Source: Diadema setosum (taxonomy: Eukaryota; Echinodermata; Echinoidea; Diadematoida; Diadematidae). From it: 64,000 nt of DNA. Every line of letters begins with the position of its first letter. The stretch's first letter is position 1. A model generated the notes under the pieces. It saw only the letters and a program-made list of their open reading frames with translations, was not told where the DNA came from and did no database searches. Made by a program: the position numbers and the translations under genes. Positions 23,720 to 53,505 of this stretch are shown here, piece by piece. The stretch covers positions 11,309,654-11,373,653 of the forward strand of contig NC_092685.1 of assembly GCF_964275005.1 (NCBI RefSeq), read 5' to 3'.

Positions 23720-26700
23720 AAAAATTTGCGCAATGATACTTGCAAATTTCAAATGGTGCCCAGATTGGTGAAACCACCACCAGTTATTTATCAGTTGCAA
23801 TCTGGGACAATCAAACAACATGAAACCATGGAGCTTGTAGCTCCATGATGAAACACAATCATTCCAATTGTACTGTCTAATTTATTTCATCCTCCTAGAC
23901 AGAAATATACTATTGACAAAAGCAACATTTACTTATCACATGTACACATTCGTCCTCAAATTTCTATGATACACTTTACACTGTCACTAAGTGAGTTTTG
24001 ATTCTGCAAGTTAGGCAATCTATTATCCCACAGTTCTTTCATCTATGCATTGTATCCACTACATGTATTTCAAACAAACAGGCTAGCTCGTTGTGGACCT
24101 ACAAGAATTGTTCAAGAATACATGTTTAAAGCTATCAACATTTGTTAATACTCAAACCAAAGTAATACCTCTTGCACCATTATAAGAGTGCCAAGCCACT
24201 ACAGATGCATACTTTCACAGGCTAGCATGTTACAGGTTCATTCCCTACGCACAATGTCCAAGTAACGGATATTGGCTTGATGCAATACAGAGAAGACGTT
24301 CCACATTCAAACGCACTGACATGTACACTACTATGCATTCACTAAAACAGTTTTATAGAACATTGGTAATGGCAACCCGTGTGTAGGGACCTTACCCAAG
24401 TCAAAGATATTTTTATACGCAAGATGAAAAAAAAAAAAACCCAAAAGAACACTAAATATTACTTAACCATTCAAAATCATCTTGAAAAGTACATGTGATA
24501 CAAATGAAATCACAGCTGTAAGAACATAGATTTAGGAATATTCTGTACACTAAAATTAACTTGACATTTTCAGTAAATGCTGAAAATCAAAAGTTGGCAG
24601 ATTCATAAAGTAATATAATGTTACAAATCAGTCTAATGATGATATGTACTGGGACCTTAGTAAACAATTATATTGACAGAACAAGGTATTTGCATCAATA
24701 ACTGCATTACATCTTATTGATATTTTCAACAGGAGAACATAGCACATTTCTAGGGAACTTCTAGAGGCAGGATTCAAAAATAATCAGAATACATTATAGC
24801 AAAATCACACCATCGTGGATGTTCATGATGCAGTTTCCAAGTCAAGTGATGACATACCAGCCACTCATTATAAAATACTAACTGACTGCATTCATGAAGT
24901 TCTGATTTGAAGTAGGATGCGAAGATCATGAACTCCACCCCCTCCAAGTCTGTGTGCTGAATTTGGTTTTTTTAGGCCCCACAGGCCAACAGATTCTTGA
25001 CCTTTGTAGAATAATTGAAATCACACAGAAAGGATCAAGCGGTCCAATTTCTCCATCACTTTCTTGGCTAAGTTGTCATATTTTTACAGATTCTTGACCT
25101 TTGTCAAAAATAGAAATCACACAGAAACAATCATGAGGTCTGATTTTTCCATCACTTTCTTGTAAGTTGTCATAATTTTTGTCTATACAAAATGTGCATA
25201 ACCAATATGCTCATGAAGTCTGGTTAGATATGGATATTCCTCTTATCGCAGGCTACAAATACTGTACAGTAGGAAAAAACAAGAAGAAAATACTTCACAT
25301 ATGAAGTGGGGGCACAGTATGGTGGAAATGAGAAGCACAAAAGATACAGAAGGTTGCTCAAGAAAATCAGCGCTGGTTTAAACAGGGTACATCTTTGTCA
25401 GAACCAGACTGTGACGAATGAAATCTTAGAAGATTCTTCCAAAACAAATACATCGTGAGCTATTACTATATCAGCCTGTAGAGGAGTAGTATACATTTCG
25501 TAAGTACTGTAGAACAAATACTGAACAAATAAACACATATCTAGCATCTTATTTCACCAATATCTCTCTCTCTCCACATTTCTCTAGTTTGAAGATATTC
25601 TATGATGTATTACACATAATTTGGCATACTTCGGTACCATCCATCATATTGAAACTGGGCCCAATAGATGCTCTGACAACATACTCCAATCAGTCAGATG
25701 ACATCATCAAATGACAATGACAGTCCTAGATGTATCCACTGCCTCAATTATCTACAAGATACATTATTGCAAACCACACTTCTACACCCTAAACATTAAT
25801 GTTAGTTAGTGCACACATGATTTCAGACGAGAGAGAGAGAAAATTAATCCTCTTCATAAATTGTGTTCATCTAGGGTAGCACATAATTTCTTGAGTCCTG
25901 AGTACTCTTGTATACACAGACCTACACATTCATATGTATCAAACCCTTGTCCATGAGCTCTCGAACCTTTCTGTTGAAGTACGCTTGGTGAGTATCAATC
26001 ACTGCTGTGTCTAATTCGGATTACAACACAAGTATTTTGTAACATTGCATGCTGAACAATTTGTCACAGGTCTGCAGCAGTCAGGAATGAGGACAAAGTT
26101 TACATAAGCGCATTAGATTTTTTTTTTTTTTCTCACACATCTTAATCCATGTGTCATAGGAATTGTAAACTACTTTACAACCAATCTCACATTTTTTATT
26201 ACTCCTTGCCGTAATCACCATTACATCTCATCAGAAACTTTTGAATTTGTGATTTCTTGTTTGGGAATAGTATCACAATTTCTGAAATGCTTCTAGAGCG
26301 AAAATACAGATTTGCGTGAATAATACAATTACATACAAGTATATCTAAGGAAAAGACAGCTCTTATCCTACTCAAGATGGTACTTTAACAAATCTTAAAA
26401 AAAAAAAAAAAAAAACACCTCTCCCAACTGTCAACATCTGACTACATTCAAAATTCCTTTCTTTCTTTCTTTTTGAAGTTTCAAGCCTAGCCTCCAAATT
26501 CATTTTAGATATTGTATCAGCTGTTAACATACACTGCAACTTCACATTCTTCCAACAGAGAATGAACAATCTCTTCTTATTTTCTAAGAGGAGAACCCAG
26601 TTATATTTTATTCAAAATTATTTTGCACTGTTCAAATGTGCGAGGCTGTCAATATTCCAACATCAAGATCATGGAGCTTCCGAAGTGCATACAGGGAGAG

Positions 26701-28332
26701 ATAAGCAGACAACATATATTTCCACTGGCAAAGCTCCTTCAAAAAATTCTACAATGAGGGACACTTATGTTTTTCTGTCAGGACATGCAGAAACATTGTA
26801 GTTTTCAGGGAGCCTCTGGCACAAGCACAAAGATTTGACAGCCCTGGAGGTAGTAGCATTTACTATGAAGAAAAGAAAAAATGATTACACTGGGAAAATG
26901 AAATGTTTGCCAAACAAAAAAGGTTATAAATGTCAACTTCCAATTGTTTGAAACACATGACTGTATGATGTCTATTATTTTCATCACAGCAGCACTTTAT
27001 AAAAGAGGCTCCATACTATAAACTGGTGCCACTCAATTGAAAATTAATATCCCCCGTAAACTCACGGTTAAGAGTGTACTGAGCAACTAATAATCGATTG
27101 CAACTCCTTTCAACACTAGATGTGGTACTTAGAGGTGAATGCCTCAGTCATAAGTAGGTTTCTGCATTGAGCATTATTAATTTCTATCCCTGAAAATCAC
27201 TTTACTGTCTTCAGTGTTTCACAATAATGTTCCATATGATGTATGACATCATCCAAATTCGGCACATGAATTAGAAATAAATATTAACAGCCTCCTCCAA
27301 AAGGTTCCGTGATAAAATATTTTTCACATTAAAAAAAAAGGGGGGGGGGGAAGGAGAATGGAACATTGTCAGCAATAAGACAAGTATATCCTGATGTATT
27401 TACAGGAGCATGATTGTCTAGTAACTGGCACTGTACGGAAGTAACTTACTCTAACTTATAAAAGCTTCAACGCAACAAATTCATGATGTGTGTGACATGA
27501 TTACATGAAATTGTTCACCTTTGTGGCAAACAACATCACAAACAATAAACTCAAGAACTGCTTAAACCTATAAATTCCTGAAGGAACTACGTTTCCTCAT
27601 AAATTACATGTACCATCATGTGCATACTTGCGCACATCCACGCAATCATACACCGTTCATCCTAACATAAAATGAATCAAATAGCACAGGAAGTGTACAC
27701 ATTTCTCACAAATAAAGGCAAGGTTTACATAAGACCTGGATGTTAATTCCAGTCATTTAGGAGACAGAAAGAGAGGACCACCACCAATGAAATACTATGT
27801 GAATATCCCACGTGCCAATCAATTTCACTTCATGCCTAAAAATCTTGACTGGTACACTGGAGTGCATATAACTACTACAAGTCAATCTTGCTTGTAATGC
27901 TGGTGCAATGCTTTTAATGCACAGCGCACTGGATTCCTGCATTCAGTCTGATGAACGGAGAAGAGCAGGATCCACAGGGGCACCCCCTGCAGTCCTTAGC
28001 ACAATGCAGGAGGAGATCCATTTGTACACTTGCTGAAGAAACCACAAACAGGGATCTGTTCAGTCATTCCCGGTTGTCCCCAGACACATGCTGGTCTTCC
28101 GTTATCCACTTTCTTCACACAAGTATCGTCAGCGGCTGCGTATACCACAGTCCATAACCGTCATCTACATCCGTGCAAAATCAGTACAAGGCCACAAAAA
28201 TAGCTCCAAGATTTGTTTGAACTTGTCAAAGATGAATTCCCTCACCACGAATCTGAGTCACTGAGTGAGTCCACAGAGACACTGGCTCCAATGAACGCAT
28301 CGTAAGTCACTGGCATTCTACTTGAAGGTGGA
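23720..28332. other. 3' flank / possible long 3' UTR of CDKL
   Basis: 4.6 kb without coding signal on either strand. Several minus-strand AATAAA hexamers (for example plus 26607-26612, 26195-26200 and 23881-23886) make the true transcript end uncertain. It contains a two-copy tandem duplication (24991-25180). Confidence 0.45.
24991..25180. repeat. Two-copy tandem duplication, about 97-base unit
   Basis: AGATTCTTGACCTTTGT at 24991 and again at 25088, followed in both by AAATCACACAGAAA, TCCATCACTTTCTTG and AAGTTGTCAT. Confidence 0.75.
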
Positions 28333-44986
<16,654 letters not shown>

Positions 44987-45577
44987 CTGTGGGAAAAACA
45001 ACATAAGGAAAGAATAGATAGAATTTAACAATGTTTCTAACTGAGTTCAAGTAATATTGCTCAACTTGGAGAACACTGGAATGAAGTGTCCGCCCTAGGA
45101 CCAAAAAGAACATTCCAAAAACAAGTGCAATATGGTCATTATATGGGCAATACTCAACAATTGATTGAAATTACAAATCTTCATAGCAGAACTGGGTGTG
45201 AAAACCTTAATAACAAAAAGAGTTCCTTTTGGGCCAGCCACAATTATACTACTCGATCTACACAACCCTACTTTTTGTAAGCTCACGCACGGATGCATGC
45301 ACACACGCATATTTGGCAAGTGGTGGGATGTTCAGTTTTGGGTGGCTGTCCCAAGAGGAGCTCTTGCCCTTAATAACTCCCAACCCACCAATTAAGGGGA
45401 GGGGGTAAACTGTCACAATTATCCCACAGTTTAGGACAGTTGTGTTTAATAGTGAGAGTTAGCATTCAAAGCCACCAAAGCACCATAACCTGATCATTCA
45501 TCACAGTTGTTGGCTACTTTTAGTAGAATGCTCACAAGGAGCAGCAGGTGAGCACTGAACTGGCAAAATGAAGATTC

Positions 45578-45608
<31 letters not shown>

Positions 45609-45827
45609 GTATGCATATGGCAAATATCTTTGGCCCAAACTGAAATTAATGGCCAACATTGGATTGCAATGACATTGTGGAAAACTAACGTCACCTAAGT
45701 TGCCATTACCATGAAGACGCCCCTTGCTTATGTGACTGTCACTATTTGTCCCTCTTGTGCTTTATTATTGCATGTGTAACTGTTAGTGTTAGTGTTAGAA
45801 TTCTACGACGCTTGTTTACGTCGAGTG

Positions 45828-45833
<6 letters not shown>

Positions 45834-45863
<30 letters not shown>
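45834..45863. repeat. Poly-A tract
   Basis: 30 consecutive A. Confidence 0.95.
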
Positions 45864-45865
<2 letters not shown>

Positions 45866-46899
45866 TCCTTCTGCCAAAGTGAAAAATGTATGTGTTGGTA
45901 GGAAGAGATTTAGGTACAAATGTGTTTGAATTCAGTACTACGTGAGACACACGTACACTATAATTTATAAACGAGTAGAGTGTGCACATTCGACAGCTCG
46001 GGCACCGTTCACTTTTTCAAAGGGGGAAGGCAATATAGTCTAAGAAGGTAAGTTAGTTAAATCATCACACATCCATTTTGAACTCGGGCATGTGCAGCAT
46101 TGGGCAGAATCATTTAACGGGTGTGCTTTGAAAATTACAGAAAATAAGGGTGGTACATTGTAGCTCAACAGTGGCAACATGACTGTCTGATGCAATGGCG
46201 ACCCGAGGCCGATGAGAGGACGTTAGGACTGGCGTATGGTAAATTGCATTGTTGTGTCTGCATGACAGCTGGATTGAGAACGTTTAGCCCAAGGCATCAT
46301 AAACATATGGTTTTCCCCATGAATTTATGAGTTGTTTCCATCACACAGAGAAAGGCGAGAATCGTAATTTTCACATGAAAGGATGAATTATCAGTTTTAC
46401 CTGTCATATTTTAATGATCTTTGTAAAAAGTGGCGACTTCACCTGTTCACGGTAAACGTAAACGTAAACGTTACAGACAGTGACGGTAAACATTGCATTG
46501 CAATTCATCACATTGCAATTTGTAATTTTTGCATGCACTCAGCAATGTTTATTTACTGAATTAGGCCTATAAATATATATCTTTTATCATATTTTGACAT
46601 TATCGGCCCTCCTGAGGGGATTCCGTGAAGCCAGACGCAGTCTCCGAGCTCCGCGGATCCCCGACGACCAGATACAGACCTTTCGGTCAACGTATGTCTA
46701 CCATCACCAATTTATCACAAAAACGTCAAACAACATCGGGCATGATACTTCAACTTTCAAGGCTACCTCCCTACACTACAGCGATAAAGTGAGACATTTA
46801 CTATCTAGCTTAAAAAACTGATTTTATAATATTCAGAGAATAGCTTCACTTAACTCATGAACAAGGCAAATTTTAAGAAGGTGTAATTTTCCTGCTTAC

Positions 46900-47105
46900 C
46901 GTAGTGTCATCCATACACGTTTTCGCCACTAAATGCTGTCGTGTTGTTTCGATAGCACGTAGGACTATGTGTTTACGTATGTTTCCGTACATTTCCCGTA
47001 CATGTACCTGCCTGCTGGGCTCGGTACCTAGCATCCCATCCTCTCGCCGATCCCGCATCGATAGCGCCCCCGATCAAAGCCGACCAAAATCCGCACAACC
47101 ATAGT
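46900..47105 (-). promoter_or_regulatory. Candidate first noncoding exon / promoter of CDKL
   Basis: This stretch is richer in CpG than its surroundings. It ends on the minus strand at a consensus donor (ACG|gtaagc, plus-strand gcttac 46894-46899) that could splice to the acceptor at 44987. The upper limit is a guess. Confidence 0.3.
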
Positions 47106-49141
47106 ACGTGTACGGAACTATTTGAAGAGCAGGGAGACTAGCTTGTCATGTATGGGGTTCATCGTCAACAATTACTCTTTTTTACATGTCACTGAATTTA
47201 CTTCAAATTTGCATCCCTGCTAGATATTAGCACATTAAGCAAAATAGGAGAAACAAAATGGACATCATCAATCTTTAATCAGCCAGCGTCGCGATGGACT
47301 CTCGGATCTACGCTACAAGGCGCAATGTTCGGAAGACCTTACATAGTAAAGCGGTTCTGCTACGATCATTCCGCAAAACTTATTCATATTATAATTACGG
47401 TCGTCATGGACACGGCTTTGTGTCTCCTAAACATCAATAAAAGGGCATTCATATTGGGAGAAAGGGTATGGTTAGCCCGCTGAAAGAGTAACGCCCCGTT
47501 CTGACCTCACTGTAGTCGACTTTCCATTGAATAATTAGCACATTGTTTTTCCTGTTCATATGTGAAGACTCGAAAAGGTAAATCACGAACTACCGAGACC
47601 AAAGCGCCACGGGAAGACTCTCAGTGACCATACAAGTGGTGTACTTAGTAACCAGGGTATTGCCTAATGCCTTATACTGGAATGTATTTGATGAATACTA
47701 GTACATGTATACGCAATTGTGGCTTTCTGAGTCGCCTAATGTAATTCCATACAACCATCATAATTGTGATCATGGCTCAAGGTCGTTGGGGACCTAGTGG
47801 AATGCTGCAATCGAACACTATGTAACAAAAGAGTTTACCACAGCATGGTTTCTTCTCAGAAGTATATGCACAATAGAACGTTGAGGATAATAACTTGGCA
47901 ATGTAGGTGCTGCTATAAGTAGTAAGGTATACTAGTAGTATCATCGACCGCGGCATCTCGCCACTGCTCGCTATGTAGGATTGGTCCTCTCATTCTCTTT
48001 GAGATGGTGAAAATGTCCTCATACATCGTACTGTCCAGAAACTAACGTACAAAAAAGTGACAAGCGAAAAACAATATATCTTGCCCTGTCCAGTCTAGAG
48101 TACTTTAGTTCTCAATAAAAAAAAAAAGAAAGTAGGATCCATGTGTATTCGCCTACATGTAAGTTCGGTTGATAGGCCTACTGTGTTAAAATAATTCGTA
48201 CGATTTGAAATGGCCGCATATTGTATTTTGCTGATCATCTATACGTCCGGAGTTAGCTCATGTGCACAGTATATACAACCCTTACCTTCCTTTTCTCCCT
48301 CTCTCTCTTCTTCTTCTTCTTCTTCTGGTTCAGTCTGCCTCCTTCACACTTGAAGATTCTTGCAAACTTTGGATGTGTATGAGTGTGTGTGTGTGTGAAA
48401 CGCAGTTGGTTAGGCACTTACTTATTTCCAAACTTTGGCATAATACGCAGGCTTGCCAGACATATCAATTTGTGGAATTTATCAGCCATGCTAAACCAAA
48501 GAATGAACTTGCGTAGACCAGGTGAGAATTTGGTCCGTCACTTTTGAGAAGCATCCGTTTCATTATTTTGCATCGAATGGCTTCTTTTTTTTTAATTTTT
48601 TTATTGATATTGCCAAATACCATTTTTGTCGTCAAGGTGGATGTGATGCATGCTATGGCAAGCACCATTTACAAGTATGGTTCCTATATACATGAATAAT
48701 CATTATATCGCAGTTGCTTACCTACACCCTCAGTGAATGATAATAATTAAAAAAAAAAAAAAACATCGGGCTTGTTGCGACTGCAAATGACCTATTTCTT
48801 CTCATGTGCAACTAGTGGAACTCCAAACTGGCTTAATATTGTGGAAGAATGTGGAAGCGGGCAGAAAGGTGAGACGAACCGCGGCTCACCTCTCTGAAGC
48901 GAGCTATGTCGGAGAATGATATATTATGTGGTATATCACGCGTATATACACGTCTGTTTGTATGTTTGTTTGTATTTTGAGACTAATCAAGCAGCCTGTA
49001 TATAAGACAGGTTGATCACTTCCTTTAGGCATATAAATCCTATTAGGGTATTTAATTGTCGGCGTGATGTGAAACAACTTGACATATTGGCCTAATATAA
49101 AGGGGAAAAAAAAACGATTTAAGAGAAAAGTCTTTTTAATG

Positions 49142-49142
<1 letters not shown>

Positions 49143-49186
<44 letters not shown>
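49143..49186. repeat. (TA)n microsatellite
   Basis: 44 bases of alternating TA. Confidence 0.95.
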
Positions 49187-49189
<3 letters not shown>

Positions 49190-49507
49190 CTAAATTAATA
49201 AATCAATTTTTCTTTCTTTTATTAGACAGACGCACCAAAATATAGGCCCTATATATTTTTCATCCGAAATACATAACCACGGATCAATAGAAAGGATAGA
49301 TTTACACGCGCATCCTATCATAAAACCTGATTTTACGCAAGTGTAACTAAACTAGACAATGCCAAAGCTGAAGCATTTAGACGGCAGTGTAGGTCAACCA
49401 TGTACACGGATTGTGGAACTCAAACAAATGAAGCAGAAATGTACCGCGGAGTGTATACACGATGCTAAAAGTTGCGCAGCAATTATAAATTCAATTCTCA
49501 TGCACTA

Positions 49508-49714
49508 TGGCAAGGCTCAACAATAGCGCCGGTCCCGATCGGCCAGCTAAAATTTGAAATGAATTTTTTGTATTTCCTTTTATTTCGGACAAGCACCACA
49601 TTCCTTTTCGGGCCACCAAAATTTCTAATTCATGTAGATTTTAGTGCATGGCCCGAACGGACCACCAGTGCAATGAGAGAGAGAATTTCCCCAAAGTTAG
49701 TGTCGAGTCGTGCA
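49508..49714. mobile_element. MITE, GGCCACCAGAAATAGATGTCG family (F3)
   Basis: Starts GCAAGGCTCAACAATAG and ends GTTAGTGTCGAGTCGTGC, with CGGGCCACCAAAATTTC inside. It is the longest and most diverged of the three copies. Confidence 0.6.
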
Positions 49715-49828
49715 ATACAAAATAATCTAAACTGCGCCTTGGGTTTCCTTGGAGATAAATATGAAGAAGGGGGGCTTGCGATGTTGTGGAGGTACATGTA
49801 TAACCACACACGATGTCACATCATACAG

Positions 49829-50007
49829 ATGATGACTGGTGGGGGAGGGAACATACCGAATGTTCCACCCGAAGGGTTTGAAATGCTATTGAGGGAGGTT
49901 ATAAGTCCCGAGACGAAGTCGAGGGACTTGTAGCCTCCCGAAATAGCATTTCAAACCCCGAGGGTGGAACGTTTGGTACTTTTTCCCGACAACAATAGTC
50001 ATCATCT
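49829..50007. mobile_element. Fold-back element around GTCCCGAGACGAAGTCGAGG
   Basis: GATGATGACT...TTCCACCCGAAGGGTTTGAA on the left is mirrored by TTCAAACCCCGAGGGTGGAA...AGTCATCATC on the right, with arms near 80 bases. The centre reads AGTCCCGAGACGAAGTCGAG. The 50008-50600 stretch beyond it shows nothing I can name. Confidence 0.7.
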
Positions 50008-50570
50008 GTTATATCATATGGGTTAGTCAAAATTTTCACATTGTGTGGAATAGGCAAATTTATCCTATCGATTGCTTGAAAAATATAATCGTTCAATCGT
50101 TTCGTATCGTTTGTCATTTGTTACGTGAAAATGTTTTCCCATGAGAGAACATTACAAAAATGTTCTGCCCATGGGCGAACATAGCCAATGTGCCTCCATC
50201 ACGTGACTGTGTTTAGCCAATCACTAACCGGTATTTGACTATTAAACCCATTGCTTTGTTAGTTTTACAAAGTGACTGTACGAAGCAGTCACATTTGCTT
50301 TGTGATGTAACAATCGCATTGTGACATTTTTTCAACAATACAGTCCGTGGCCGACATTAGAATTTGTTTTTGATGTACATGTAATTTCTATTGTTCCCCA
50401 CCCCCATGCCTATTAGGCCTGTTGGTATCGTTATAGGTATAATGAGATTATTCAGTTCTGTATCAGGCAAGTAGCAAATAAGCCAACTTTTCCACGGCAG
50501 CCATTTTAGTTGTCTTGGACATCACCCGCCAAGACAAAAATGATAAAAGGTATACGGTAATGATGAATAA

Positions 50571-50754
<184 letters not shown>

Positions 50755-51290
50755 AAAGGCGCTTTATAATGGTGTTTCAGAAAGCGCACAAAAAGACTAA
50801 AAAACAAAATAACATGAGGACAATGCAAAACCAAAATTACAATAACAAAAGAAAAAAAAAACGAAAAGGAAAAAGGCAAAAAAACCCCGAACGTACATGT
50901 AAAAAAGGAGATGGTTTCCACTTTCCAATGGTGTAAGTGTATCATAGGCTTCTTCTGCTTTTCTAATATCAACTGGACTTGTCATCTGGTTACTCCCTAT
51001 AGGGTAGCAATATTTTTTTCCCCAGGATGGGAAAGTCACTAGTGTGTGTAAAGTCTACGGCAGTCTACTGACAAAAAAACGTCTGCCTCCCGATCCAGTG
51101 CTCCGGGCAAAAGTGGGGAAAGTAAAGTAGCCATAGAGCCTTCCATTACAAATGGCTTTGATAGTATAGCGATAATAGTGCGCCCCCTTCGTTGACGGGT
51201 AAGTAAGTTAGTAACGTGGAAGTGGGATCCTCTGATCATCCGAGACGTTGGAGGTGGAAGAGAATGATGCCTGGCGTATAACAATTACCA

Positions 51291-51320
51291 CCCCCCCCCC
51301 CCCGTGGGGGGGGGGGGGGG
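51291..51320. repeat. C13-GT-G15 mirror homopolymer
   Basis: 13 C, then GT, then 15 G: a self-complementary homopolymer pair. Confidence 0.9.
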
Positions 51321-51356
51321 TAAATACCGGTTAGTGATAAGATTATAGAGTAAGGA

Positions 51357-51437
51357 TCAGGGTTTACGTTAGAATTGGGTTAGGGTTAGGATTAGGTTCA
51401 GGATCGAGGATTAGGATTTAGGGTTAGGGTCAGGGAA
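51357..51437. repeat. Degenerate TTAGGG-like repeat
   Basis: GGGTTAGGGTTAGGATTAGG and TTTAGGGTTAGGGTCAGGG resemble the telomeric repeat TTAGGG with point changes. Confidence 0.6.
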
Positions 51438-52018
51438 GTTCTGGGATATTGTCAAGTAGGTACACCTGTCATAGAATCATACCTGGACGTGCCATAAAAA
51501 TCCCAAGGACAACAGCTAAGCTTCCGCATATAGACAAACTGAACTGGTGAGTAGTTTTTTGTATAATGTTTTTTCACAACAAAATTGTGACTATTCCTAA
51601 TGTAATTAAAAAAAAACAAAATACTTTTTGACATTAAGAGGAGTCGAATGAAATGTTAGCCGAGAAAGACCTGGGAAAAAAAAAGCGTGGTAAGACCGTG
51701 AAAACGGTATCAGGTTAATATGATTTTGCCATTGACTTTAACAGAGTAAAGAACTCTGTTGAAAGGTAACCTAGGTTTTCTGAGGTGAAAAAGATTTATG
51801 CAACCCTGGACTGCAGCCTTCTTTTGAATTTCAGCAGTTTTGGGCATCTGGGAATCGAATTGAAATTGATCCCAACTTATAACCCATAATACATAAGATT
51901 GGGTACTGGTATATATGAATTTCTTGTCTCCTTCAACCGATTATGTGCAATACAATTCACTTGTCTGGATTCTAAACACTGAAATGTATTTAGAGGGACA
52001 TGTGAATTATATGGTTAC
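51438..52018. other. Unassigned spacer
   Basis: No gene or repeat recognised; AT-rich with short A-tracts. Confidence 0.4.
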
Positions 52019-52273
52019 AGCTCGTTATTCCGAAGGTTCGTTATTCCGAAGGCTCTTCAGTCCGAAGATTCCTTATTCCGAAGGTTCGTTTTTCAGAATT
52101 TCATTTTCGGATGAACAAATCTTCGGAATAACGAACCTTCGGAATACGCCACAAATGTTCGGATTAACGAATCCTTTTTCATTTTCGGATTAACGAACCT
52201 CTAGGTATAGGGAATTTGCGTGTTTCGGATTAACGACCCTTCGGAATATCGAACCTTCGGAATAACGAACAGC
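52019..52273. mobile_element. Modular fold-back element of TTCGTTATTCCGAAGG units
   Basis: Four or so units of TTATTCCGAAGGTTCG type run in one direction (52021-52092). About six complementary units (CGAACCTTCGGAATAACGAA type) run in the other (52110-52272). Confidence 0.75.
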
Positions 52274-52659
52274 ACCCGAATTTTATATAGGTCCTGAAGG
52301 AAAACATCAGCATATAAATTCAAATACAAAGGCTAAATCAAAGGGGAAAGTACTCTCGATGGAAAAGAGGGTTTTGGAAGGAAATGATTTTACCCAAGAG
52401 TTGATTAATAATGAGAGCATAATATGCGTGTTAGGGAATACTCCCTTGACAATGGCGCATGAACGAAAATGTGTAATTCTCTACGGTTTACTTTTCAAAC
52501 TTCTCCCCTCCCCCTCCCACACACACACAGTGCACATAATCATTACAAAAAGACCCCCCCCCCCAAAAAAAAAAAAAATCCAAAACCTGAGCAACATTCT
52601 ATTTTCAATTACACAATGTCATGTCTTTATGTATGCCACTAAAAGACCCAAGCTGTAGA

Positions 52660-53429
52660 AACTGCAGGAATATCATTCCCACGTCTCTATGGCCACAATT
52701 TTGTATTTTTGTTGATACGGACAAAGGGGAAGGGACATGTTTCACAGTAGGACTAGTCAATGCTTCTGTCTTTACAAACTTTGCTATGTAGTTTCGTTTT
52801 CGTGAAATTTTTGTTGTTGATTAATATTCTTCTGTGAATACTGTTTATTGAATATGATTGTAATTTTATGACAAGTTGTGTTCCAGTTTGAATGTGTCCC
52901 AGTTTGAATGTGTCCTTCCTTTTTGTTTCATTAGCGTTCCCCTGTTATAACATTGTAATCAGGATGACACTTCCACATTCACAAATCCATATCTTAACAA
53001 TCCAATGCAGTAGCAATAAAAGAGCTTAGTATCATTTCCTATCAGTGTTTAAAAATTGGTGCCTTATAATAGGCAAAGCCATGCAGGCCATCCTCTTTCC
53101 CACAACAAAATTGTTATCTATATTATGAAAATTTCCTCGTTGTACTGAACTTTTGGTGGAAAATCAATTTAAAGAGCAGCATTTTCACAGGGATGATGGC
53201 AAATTACTGCAGGTATCTTATTGCATTAGTTGAAAGTTAGTAACTAAATTACTTATGTTACAAACTTTCAACTCTTTGGAACACTCTCAACATTAAGATT
53301 GTCCTGCCAATGGCTCATCAGAAATTTATGCAGACATGAATGATTCCAGTATGTTTTCTATCTGTTCAATGTGTTAATCAAACACATGCAATGGAAATTT
53401 ATTATAATATGTACATGTACAATGTGTAT
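52660..53429. other. Unassigned spacer
   Basis: No coding signal or repeat recognised. Confidence 0.4.

Positions 53430-53502
<73 letters not shown>
53430..53502. repeat. (CA)n-(TA)n compound microsatellite
   Basis: CA to about 53466, then TA to 53502, directly abutting the MITE at 53503. Confidence 0.95.

Positions 53503-53505
<3 letters not shown>

Larger units (their letters stand above)
44987..49142. other. Upstream region of CDKL, mostly unique DNA
   Basis: No coding exon supported. It holds poly-T (45581-45608), poly-A (45834-45863), the CpG-richer stretch at 46600-47110 that may be the CDKL promoter, a TTC repeat (48303-48324), and otherwise nothing recognisable. Confidence 0.45.

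Noticed and set aside
46594-46818. 75-residue open frame starting MTLSALLRGFREARRSL
   Set aside because: Its start is TTG-type rather than ATG, no family is recognised and there is no partner exon. Kept only as part of the CpG-rich region finding.
49899-50117. Similar peptides on both strands (FEMLLREV / FEMLFREA ending SRDL)
   Set aside because: Explained by the fold-back symmetry at 49829-50007, not by duplicated genes.
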